A stretch of DNA of 11,660 nucleotides from Clostridium sp. CAG:138 (GTDB lineage Bacteria; Bacillota; Clostridia; Christensenellales; CAG-138). Location: contig FR879718.1 in the NCBI GenBank assembly GCA_000435055.1, forward strand, positions 26,128 through 37,787, written 5' to 3'. A program made the position numbers and the translations under genes. Under the pieces are notes generated by a model. The model ran no database searches and was not told where the DNA came from. It saw nothing but the letters and a program-made list of their open reading frames with translations. Shown piece after piece: positions 6,778 through 11,660 of this stretch (within the stretch, counting starts at the first letter, position 1; each line of letters opens with the position of its first letter).

Positions 6778-8142
6778 TTACTCATCATGAAGCAGTCTGT
6801 TTTGCGCATCTTGGTTCACCGACTGCCAAAGATCCTCTGCGGCGGCTGTTGTTTTGCGGCTCAGAATGTCTTCACGGGCGAAAGTAAGCCTGCGGTTTCG
6901 CATAAGGACTCTTCCGGCAGCCATTGTCATAACGCACTCATGCCCGCTCATGCCGAAGATAATATGCCTGTCCGTATTCACGGCACTCAGCGGCGTGTAC
7001 GGGATATAATCCATAATGATTATATCCGCAGCCGCACCTTTTTGAATCCTTCCGATCGGGATTCCGAACGTGCGGGATGCAATCTTGGCGTTACCGTCAA
7101 AAAGAATGCGTGCAACTTCCGGAAACCCGGCGTTCGGCAGGCCTGCGGTGTGTCTCAGTTCACTCAGCGACATTTTTGCAACTTCAAGCATATCGGCTGC
7201 ATAGGAGTCGGAACCGATGCCGAGAGTAATGCCCTTTTCAAGTATTTTGAACACGGGGCAGCATCCCGTGCTGTTAAAAAGATCCGATTCGGGACAGTTT
7301 ACAATGCTGCTTCCGCTTCGGCGGATAATATCAAGCCCGACATCATCCACATATGTGCAGTGTGCAAGCAGCGAATCGGGTGTGAGCACACCGGCGTTCT
7401 GCAATCGCTGAACCGGGCGGCAGCCGTATTTCTGCGTGGAATCATAAAGATCATCCGGGCTTTCGGAAACGCTGATGTGAAAACCCGTGCGTCCTTTGTT
7501 GCGTACAACGCATTTGCGAAGCGTTGCATCCGACAGCGTAAAGGATGAATGCAGCCCGAACATTGCGCGTATTGTCGGAATATTCATTGCGGAAATGCTG
7601 TCATAAAAATTCAGGTTTTCCGAAATTGCAAGTTCGCTTTTTTCGTTCCCGTCGCGGTCGCTTGTTTCATAGCAAAGGCAGGCACGTATGCCGCAGTCGC
7701 GAACGGCGGAAGCAATCGAACCAAGGCTCCCTGTCGGTTCAAAATAGCTTGCATGACTGTCGAAAACGGTCGTAACTCCGTTTTTAATTCGTTCGGCAAT
7801 TGAAGCATATGCGGACATTTTGACAAGGTCAAGCGTGAGATGCCTGTCGATGGACCAGCGGCCGTTATGCAAAAATTCATAGTATTCTGCCCGTTCGCTG
7901 ACGGGAAGATCAAATCCGCAGGTCAGAGACGAATAAAAACGCGTGTGTGCATCAATAAAACCGGGCATTATTATGCCGCCGCATGCATCGATAAACTCCG
8001 CACGCGGATATTTTGACACAAGTTCGGCCGTTGTGCCGACTTCGGCAATGCGGCTCCCAACGACGACAACGCCGCCGTCCTTCATGAAAAATTCATCCCC
8101 GGGAACCCTCGTGATAAGGCGGCCGTTCGCAATAAGATACAT
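6778..8142 (-). CDS. ssnA: SsnA-like amidohydrolase with an incomplete metal site
   Basis: This is a 454-residue amidohydrolase-superfamily protein of the chlorohydrolase/deaminase branch, most like SsnA. SsnA is a predicted aminohydrolase often encoded near selenium-dependent molybdenum hydroxylases. An N-terminal beta-sandwich strand (MYLIANGRLITR) leads into the TIM barrel at IIMPGFIDAH (57-66). SsnA-like marks are FDSHAS (127-132), GSLGSIASAVRDCGIRACLCY (139-159, the counterpart of the E. coli GSLSTLRDAFLKVGLRA region) and ETSDRDGNE (159-167). Expected zinc ligands are only partly present. The first motif is H66-T-R68 rather than HxH. The HxHxxE motif reads H222-I-S224-V-S-E227, so the ligand histidine is Ser. 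H261 (LLAHC) and D312 (GSDS) remain. Start: ATG at 8142 has a strong GGAGG 5 nt upstream; an upstream ATG at 8169 would add nine residues with no such site. It may be an altered or non-catalytic member. No selenium or xanthine dehydrogenase gene is nearby. Confidence 0.85.
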   Translation of the reverse strand: MYLIANGRLITRVPGDEFFMKDGGVVVVGSRIAEVGTTAELVSKYPRAEFIDACGGIIMPGFIDAHTRFYSSLTCGFDLPVSERAEYYEFLHNGRWSIDRHLTLDLVKMSAYASIAERIKNGVTTVFDSHASYFEPTGSLGSIASAVRDCGIRACLCYETSDRDGNEKSELAISENLNFYDSISAMNIPTIRAMFGLHSSFTLSDATLRKCVVRNKGRTGFHISVSESPDDLYDSTQKYGCRPVQRLQNAGVLTPDSLLAHCTYVDDVGLDIIRRSGSSIVNCPESDLFNSTGCCPVFKILEKGITLGIGSDSYAADMLEVAKMSLSELRHTAGLPNAGFPEVARILFDGNAKIASRTFGIPIGRIQKGAAADIIIMDYIPYTPLSAVNTDRHIIFGMSGHECVMTMAAGRVLMRNRRLTFAREDILSRKTTAAAEDLWQSVNQDAQNRLLHDE

Positions 8143-8223
8143 CGATTCCTCCGTGCTGCATACAAACACCGATTCACAAACTGTTTAATAAACAAACCCG
8201 AAAACGCACTGAACGAATCGCTC

Positions 8224-8259
8224 TTTGCGGAAAAGGATTTAAATTCTGTTTTTCGCAAA
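8224..8259. promoter_or_regulatory. AT-rich dyad upstream of the amidohydrolase gene
   Basis: TTTGCGGAAAA (8224-8234) and TTTTTCGCAAA (8249-8259) are complementary at ten positions plus one G-T, around a 14-nt centre containing the palindrome ATTTAAAT (8237-8244). It lies about 80-120 nt upstream of the - strand start codon and could be a leader hairpin or an operator. No regulator family is recognised and no regulator gene is next to it. Confidence 0.3.
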
Positions 8260-8445
8260 TACAATTTGAACTCAACGCGAAATCGGCCTTGCGTGCTGCA
8301 CTGAAAATACGGCGCGCATTCGGTATTCGCAATACATTTGTTCACAAAAAAATAACGCACATATTATAATCATATCATTTTTCCGGACGGTTTGCAACTG
8401 TTTTTTTGTATAATTCGAAAAGTGAAAAAATCTTTCGTTTTCCCC

Positions 8446-8474
8446 TTGCAAAGCCAACGGGAATGTTGTATAAT
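8446..8474 (+). promoter_or_regulatory. Strong promoter of the SRP RNA gene
   Basis: A -35 box TTGCAA (8446-8451) and a perfect -10 box TATAAT (8469-8474) are separated by 17 nt. The predicted start, G8481, is exactly the first base of the helix that closes the SRP RNA, so promoter and RNA boundary support each other. A strong promoter is expected for an abundant housekeeping RNA. Confidence 0.85.
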
Positions 8475-8480
8475 TAAAAA

Positions 8481-8690
8481 GTCGCATCCCGTTCGAGGTT
8501 TTGCCGCACGGCAAAAGTGGGTGTGTTGACGGCCGGGTCCCGTGCAATTTTCTGCCGTGAACCATGTCAGGTCCTGACGGAAGCAGCATTAAGCGGATAA
8601 GACGATGTGCCGCGGGGACGCCTGGCAGGAGCATTCATTCCCTTGCCGTGTGCAGTTCGCTGCTGAAGAACGGGTGCGATTTTTTCTTTT
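8481..8690 (+). ncRNA. ffs: Signal recognition particle RNA (4.5S/scRNA homolog)
   Basis: This RNA binds Ffh in the signal recognition particle and targets nascent membrane proteins to the Sec translocon. The Ffh-binding helix-8 core is nearly invariant: GTGAACCATGTCAGG (8557-8571), then TCCTGACGGAAGCAGC (8572-8587), followed by ATTAAGCGG and GATGTGCCG, with the same order and spacing as Bacillus scRNA. The stem below it is GGGTCCCGTGC (8535-8545) against CGCGGGGACGCC (8611-8622). The ends close on each other: TCGCATCCCGTTC (8482-8494) pairs with GAACGGGTGCGA (8668-8679), twelve pairs with U8487 bulged. A hairpin TTTTGCC/GGCAAAA (8499-8516) sits just inside. The T-run 8680-8690 after the closing helix should end transcription. 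At about 210 nt it is longer than the ~100-nt short form and shorter than the ~270-nt Bacillus form. I could not identify a standard Alu domain. The identity is secure; the ends are inferred from promoter, helix and T-run. Confidence 0.94.
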
Positions 8691-8716
8691 AGATACAGTA
8701 TCAAAAAGAAAAAATC
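8678..8716. repeat. 39-nt near-perfect palindrome at the SRP RNA 3' end
   Basis: Arms 8678-8696 and 8698-8716 pair at 18 of 19 positions around A8697; the only mismatch is A8691 with A8703. The arms are mostly T on the left and A on the right. The left arm contains the T-run that terminates the SRP RNA. Lying between two convergent transcripts, it may act as a shared terminator element, or reduce read-through of the cob operon into the SRP RNA gene. Confidence 0.6.
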
Positions 8717-8808
8717 AAATTGAACTATTGAATTGCTGCGGCTCGGACTGGTGCGGAATGTGGATCCCGCATCGGTTTTTTGCACTTTTTGCTTCACATT
8801 CGTGACTT

Positions 8809-9396
8809 TTATGTGCGTGACTGCCGTTCCGAAAGCTTGTAAACGGCAACAGGCTTTTCGCCGCAAAATTCAACGGTATAACCGTCACCGGGTGCCGGCG
8901 TGAAGGCGAATCTGCCGTTCGTATTCGGAAAAAAATGCGCAAGCACGCCGCCGATAACGCCGCCGTGGGCAACAACGACTGCATCAACCCCTTCGGAAAT
9001 GACGGGTTTCAGTGCCTCAAGTGCGCGCGCCGTGACCTGCGCACCGCTTTCGCCGTTTGGACAAATGTTATCCTCATTGTTTCCTGAAATCCATTTGATA
9101 TATGCAGGATCATCCTTCAGTTCGGCATAATTCCGCATTTCAAAATCTCCGAAGTCCGCTTCACGCATTCCGTAAAGCACACTGTGCGGAGTGTCCCCGT
9201 AGATAGCGCGAAAACTCTGCTCGGCGCGCAGCATTCCGCTGGTGTAATAACATTCGGCGGTCGGATAAAAGCCCGTTTTTGCACGTGCTTCAAGTTCTGT
9301 ATAACTTTCGGGAAGAATGGGCAAATCTGTACTTCCGTAATAAATATGCAGCATGTTGCCGCGGGTCATGCCGTGCCGTATCAGAGTCAGCTTCAT
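8809..9396 (-). CDS. cobC: Histidine phosphatase family protein, probable alpha-ribazole phosphatase (CobC-like)
   Basis: A 195-residue histidine phosphatase (phosphoglycerate-mutase-like fold) expected to be cytosolic. The catalytic set is visible: RHG at 7-9 with nucleophile His8 in LIRHGMTRGN, Arg57 in TSGMLRAEQ, the acid region READFGDFEMRNYAEL (78-93) and the second histidine H144 in VVAHGG. Alone, this fold does not define the substrate. Its position as the last gene of a cobT-cobU-cobS operon makes removal of the phosphate from alpha-ribazole phosphate or adenosylcobalamin phosphate the best guess. The start is ATG at 9396 with AAAGGAG about 10 nt upstream. The preceding CobU-like gene ends 19 nt before it. 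No strong terminator follows on the - strand before the convergent SRP RNA gene. Confidence 0.88.
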   Translation of the reverse strand: MKLTLIRHGMTRGNMLHIYYGSTDLPILPESYTELEARAKTGFYPTAECYYTSGMLRAEQSFRAIYGDTPHSVLYGMREADFGDFEMRNYAELKDDPAYIKWISGNNEDNICPNGESGAQVTARALEALKPVISEGVDAVVVAHGGVIGGVLAHFFPNTNGRFAFTPAPGDGYTVEFCGEKPVAVYKLSERQSRT

Positions 9397-9415
9397 TGTT
9401 GAAAAACTCCTTTCG

Positions 9416-9892
9416 CTATTTTAACCTTTCGGGAAGTCCGCAAAAAAGCCGTATCACGCTGTCTGATTTTGCCGCAGCCTTTGCAAGGGCGGCGCCGTGC
9501 AGCTCGCGCCAAAGACGATCCTTCTCGGAGAGAGGAACAACGCCGCAGCCGATTTCGCGCGCAATGAGTGCAGTCGGTTTTCTTTCGGACAATGCGAACA
9601 GCGGTGCAAGAAAATCATCGTCAAGCCGTTTGACTGCCGCGTCAAGGTCGGCATATTCGGCGGCAATTTTTTGAGTCAATGCCTCAAAATGAATGTAAAC
9701 ACTGCTGTTCCCGCCGATAACGGAATCGAAAACATTTGCTTCGGGGCACTGTGCGGCGGCAAGGTCGAGGACAGCGGCGGCATTGAACCCAAGCCGCTGC
9801 ACGGCATAGGTCAGCTTGCCCTGATATGCGCCTCCGATAATCAGCGTCAGCCCGCCGCACTTATCAATTTCATATGTTTCGTTTGAGTTCAT
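9416..9892 (-). CDS. Short CobU-like P-loop protein (second CobU homolog in the operon)
   Basis: A 158-residue P-loop protein related to CobU, the bifunctional adenosylcobinamide kinase and adenosylcobinamide-phosphate guanylyltransferase. The N-terminus reads LIIGGAYQGKLTYA (17-30), a CobU-like Walker A without the usual Ser/Thr after Lys26. Its C-terminal half matches the end of CobU: REIGCGVVP (112-120) for NEVGxGIVP, then RLWRELHGA and a final CGLPERLK (151-158). The middle is shortened. The YIAT strand and the RIxxHxxxR segment with the guanylylated histidine of CobU are absent. ATG at 9892 was chosen because the CobU similarity begins just after it; the longer frame from 9991 would overlap cobS by about 50 nt with unrelated sequence. 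The Shine-Dalgarno is weak (AGGT). It lies between cobS and cobC. It may do only the kinase step, or bind another substrate. Confidence 0.78.
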   Translation of the reverse strand: MNSNETYEIDKCGGLTLIIGGAYQGKLTYAVQRLGFNAAAVLDLAAAQCPEANVFDSVIGGNSSVYIHFEALTQKIAAEYADLDAAVKRLDDDFLAPLFALSERKPTALIAREIGCGVVPLSEKDRLWRELHGAALAKAAAKSDSVIRLFCGLPERLK

Positions 9893-9941
9893 ATAAATAC
9901 CTGTTTCAGTTGTTTTTATCGATTCAATTGCTTTAATCCGT

Positions 9942-10697
9942 TCACATGCGGCCAAACAGAAGCAGTGCCGCAATGCCCGCAAGCTCCGCAAGTGTAAGCG
10001 AAAAGCCTGAAATATCTCCGTTCATGCCGCCGAGCTGCTTTTTTTCGCGCAGAATGCAAATCCAATATACCGCAACAGCCGCAATCGGCGCAAAACCGAC
10101 TTTGCCGCAGAGCAGCGGGGGAAGTACAAGAAAGAGTGCGAGCTGAACAAAGAGCGAAACGACGGAGGCCGCGCTCCGAACAGCTCCGCTGTACTGGCTC
10201 GTTTGCATCGGTTTCAGCGTTTGAACCGCAATTCCGGAACAGGCGCGTGTGCAGGCGGGCAGAACCGCAAGCGTCAACAATGCTTTGAAATCGAAAGATT
10301 CGAATGAGAAAAAAAGACTCCATTGCGCGGCGGCGAGCAGAATCATGCATATGACGGCGAACGAGCCGCAGTGGGAATCCTTCAGTATGCGCTGCCGGGT
10401 TTCAAGATCGCGCCGCGAAAGCACAGCATCGCAAACGTCCATGAACCCGTCAAGATGCAGAAAGCCGGTCACAAGCCACGGCAAAGCGCAAAGAATCAAT
10501 GCGCGAACGGCAGAGGGTAAATTGAGAGCCGTGCAAAGACGAGCGGCCGCAGCCCAAATTGCGCCGACAATAAGCCCGATGAGCGGCAAAAAGCCGAGCA
10601 TTCTGCCGCGTGCAGCTTCATCCCAGCGCCTGAAGGGACAGGGGATTGCAAGAAACATGCCCCATGCCATAAAAAAACCGTAAATAAACAACTTCAT
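9942..10697 (-). CDS. cobS: Adenosylcobinamide-GDP ribazoletransferase CobS
   Basis: CobS is an integral membrane enzyme that joins adenosylcobinamide-GDP to alpha-ribazole or its phosphate, forming adenosylcobalamin or its phosphate. The 251 residues match the usual length of about 250. The signature is FLHLDGFMDVCDAV at 79-92 (family HLDGxxDxxDA), followed by RILKDSHCGSF (103-113; family KDSxxGxxG) and GGMNGDISGF (223-232; family GGxTGDxxGA). Hydrophobic helices are visible at about 35-52, 63-80, 112-132, 138-155, 177-198, 202-216 and 233-249. ATG at 10697 fits the family N-terminus (an early FLAIPCPF, like the RIPMP motif), although the 27 nt upstream are AT-rich with no clear ribosome-binding site, so translation may be coupled to cobU. 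It sits between cobU and the short CobU-like gene. Confidence 0.95.
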   Translation of the reverse strand: MKLFIYGFFMAWGMFLAIPCPFRRWDEAARGRMLGFLPLIGLIVGAIWAAAARLCTALNLPSAVRALILCALPWLVTGFLHLDGFMDVCDAVLSRRDLETRQRILKDSHCGSFAVICMILLAAAQWSLFFSFESFDFKALLTLAVLPACTRACSGIAVQTLKPMQTSQYSGAVRSAASVVSLFVQLALFLVLPPLLCGKVGFAPIAAVAVYWICILREKKQLGGMNGDISGFSLTLAELAGIAALLLFGRM

Positions 10698-10724
10698 AAC
10701 AATAAAATAAAAAGAAACAAACAG

Positions 10725-11318
10725 TCACTGTATGCGCGTTCGGAACGTCGGAACATCTCGAAGAAACAACGCATTTCCCTTTATAGTTCGCGTGATTCCC
10801 GACGATGCTTCAACCACAATATCGAATTCGGAAGCAAGCTGTCTGCAAACAAAAGCCAATGCTCGGCGGTAGCTTTCGGTAACAGCGTCATATTGCATTC
10901 CGTCACGAAAAATGTCATCGCATACACATATAAAATGCATTGCTGCGTTTGCAATTTTCGACAGTTCGGCCGCAACACGTTCCCCGGCTGCAAAATCAAC
11001 GGAAAAATCGGCATTTTGTGCAGGCGGGGGGAACATTTCGTTTGCAAGCAGAGCCGTCACACTGTCAAAAAGTACGCAGCCTCCGCGAACCGATGCGGAA
11101 AAAGCGGAGGTATTTCGACCGCATTCGATGGTTTCAAAGCCCCAACCGGCTCGCGCTTCAAGGTGACGCGCAATGCGCTTTTCGTCTTCCGAATCGGAAG
11201 GTTCCATCGTTGCCCAATAGTACGCAGGGCAGGAGCCGCGCGCCGCAAGCATCCTTGCAATGCGCTGAGCCGCCATGCTTTTTCCGCTTTTGCTTCCGCC
11301 GACTATGAGTATTTTCAT
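10725..11318 (-). CDS. cobU: Adenosylcobinamide kinase/guanylyltransferase CobU, divergent C-terminal half
   Basis: A 197-residue CobU homolog. CobU phosphorylates adenosylcobinamide and then transfers GMP from GTP, activating the corrinoid for CobS. The N-terminal half is canonical: Walker A GGSKSGKS (7-14), YYWATMEPSDSEDEKRIARH (33-52; family YIAT...D.EM..RI..H..R) with the expected guanylylated histidine at His52, then WGFETIE (59-65) and the Walker-B-like VLFDSVTALLANEMF (82-96). The usual NEVGxGIVP is replaced by CDDIFRDGMQYD (133-144), and the end shows FDIVVEASSGI instead of a VxLVVxGIP ending. ATG at 11318 was chosen because GGGAG lies upstream at proper spacing and the CobU fold begins at once; an upstream ATG at 11411 would overlap cobT. 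cobT ends 16 nt before it and cobS begins 27 nt after. Confidence 0.92.
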   Translation of the reverse strand: MKILIVGGSKSGKSMAAQRIARMLAARGSCPAYYWATMEPSDSEDEKRIARHLEARAGWGFETIECGRNTSAFSASVRGGCVLFDSVTALLANEMFPPPAQNADFSVDFAAGERVAAELSKIANAAMHFICVCDDIFRDGMQYDAVTESYRRALAFVCRQLASEFDIVVEASSGITRTIKGNALFLRDVPTFRTRIQ

Positions 11319-11334
11319 TTTCGCTCCCGAGTTT

Positions 11335-11660
11335 TCAAACGGTCTTAACGCAGAACGCTGATTCGTTTCGAATGTCTTCAAGGTAGTTATCGTTGATGCT
11401 GGCTTCCTCAAAGGTTGCCATATCGTTCATTGCCGCACAGGCGGCGCGCATGACCTGAAACGCAACAGGGCAACCGCTGCCCTCGCCGAGCCGCATGTTG
11501 AGATTAAGCCATGGTTCCATGCCAAGTTCCGCCGCCGCGGCACGATAGCCGATTTCATATGAAGCATGGGAAAGAAAAACAAAGTCGCGCACCGTTTTGC
11601 AGAGCCGAACTGCCGCAAGTGCAGCAGTAACGGAAATCAGTCCGTCCGCAACGGCGGGAA
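11335..11660 (-). CDS. cobT: Nicotinate-nucleotide-dimethylbenzimidazole phosphoribosyltransferase CobT, C-terminal part
   Basis: CobT activates the lower-ligand base to an alpha-ribazole phosphate for CobS. Only the last 107 codons are in the window; the frame is open to the right edge, so the gene is cut, not broken. The visible part follows the family closely: PAVADGLISVTAALAAVRLC (family PVVVDGFISxxAAL), FLSHASYEIGYRAAAAELGM (family SHxSxExGHxxxLxxLG), then PWLNLNMRLGEGSGCPVAFQ (family PLLDLxMRLGEGTGA) and MNDMATFEEASI (family LNEMATFxxAGV). MRLGEGSG carries the catalytic glutamate of the family. The end has about 18 residues beyond MATFEEASI. It is the most upstream cob gene visible, and any cobalamin riboswitch would lie beyond the right edge. 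Confidence 0.95.
   Translation of the reverse strand, partial: PAVADGLISVTAALAAVRLCKTVRDFVFLSHASYEIGYRAAAAELGMEPWLNLNMRLGEGSGCPVAFQVMRAACAAMNDMATFEEASINDNYLEDIRNESAFCVKTV

Larger units (their letters stand above)
8143..8480. other. Intergenic region between divergent ssnA-like and SRP RNA genes
   Basis: These 338 nt hold no gene I can support. The content is AT-rich and regulatory: the Shine-Dalgarno of the - strand amidohydrolase (8148-8152), an 11-bp dyad (8224-8259), three TATAAT hexamers on the + strand (8365, 8409, 8469) and the -35 box of the SRP RNA promoter. Small open frames across it (for example on the - strand through 8272-8634) run into the SRP RNA and resemble nothing known. 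I saw no riboswitch consensus on either strand. Confidence 0.6.

Noticed and set aside
6787..7548. 253-codon open frame on the + strand, opposite the amidohydrolase gene
   Set aside because: It is antisense to a well-supported gene, has no recognisable domain and is rich in Arg, Cys and His as expected of a shadow frame.
8143..8400. Riboswitch in the amidohydrolase leader
   Set aside because: I compared the - strand with remembered purine and other common riboswitch cores and saw no match; a covariance-model scan would settle it.
8272..8634. 120-codon - strand frame across the intergenic region
   Set aside because: It overlaps the SRP RNA gene and its promoter, and its sequence resembles no protein family I know.
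8752..8780. Possible + strand terminator TGCGG...CCGCA with a T-run
   Set aside because: The stem is only 5 bp with a 10-nt loop, and the T-run starts 4 nt after it; the SRP RNA already has a better termination site at 8680-8690.
8605..8805. 66-codon + strand frame starting inside the SRP RNA
   Set aside because: It lies over the SRP RNA core, terminator region and palindrome; no ribosome-binding site or protein-like features were seen.
9893..9991. N-terminal extension of the short CobU-like protein
   Set aside because: It would overlap cobS and adds residues with no CobU similarity; ATG at 9892 is preferred.
11319..11411. N-terminal extension of CobU
   Set aside because: It would overlap the end of cobT, while ATG at 11318 has a good GGGAG upstream and starts directly at the CobU fold.

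Overview
The window looks like an ordinary chromosomal segment of a low-to-medium GC Bacillota, most likely an anaerobic member of the Clostridia. The evidence is the Bacillus/Clostridium-type pairing of a DNA polymerase III delta-prime gene with ricT (PSP1 family), an SRP RNA whose core closely resembles the Bacillus scRNA, strong Shine-Dalgarno sequences and sigma-A-type promoters, and an anaerobe-style cobalamin nucleotide-loop operon. The placement is inferred from gene content and recalled family sequences, because no search could be run.

Layout. Bases 1-3423 (+) hold mfd, cut at its 5' end by the window edge. A 207-nt gap follows that contains a good promoter and hairpins. It drives a probable operon on the + strand: a small two-helix membrane protein of unknown function (3631-4206), a degenerate DNA polymerase III delta-prime subunit (4252-5181) and RicT with an unusual tail (5264-6661). 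A rho-independent terminator at 6708-6748 separates this operon from a convergent - strand gene for an SsnA-like amidohydrolase (6778-8142). A 338-nt regulatory gap (8143-8480) precedes the + strand SRP RNA gene (about 8481-8690). The rest is a - strand cobalamin operon, read from right to left: cobT (partial, entering from the right edge), cobU, cobS, a second short CobU-like gene and a CobC-like phosphatase. It converges on the SRP RNA gene.

How the genes work together. mfd couples stalled transcription to nucleotide excision repair. Delta-prime belongs to the replicative clamp loader, and RicT to the RicA-RicF-RicT RNA-maturation complex. The cob genes form a near-complete module for the last steps of adenosylcobalamin synthesis: CobU activates adenosylcobinamide, CobT activates the lower-ligand base, CobS joins them and CobC removes the phosphate. 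No mobile element, CRISPR array, tRNA or rRNA gene was seen.

I found no clearly new multi-gene system. The points most worth checking are the amidohydrolase that has lost two of its expected metal-binding histidines, the two CobU-like proteins that have lost complementary motifs, the extra cysteine cluster and charged tail on RicT, a delta-prime with neither zinc module nor P-loop, and an SRP RNA of intermediate size.
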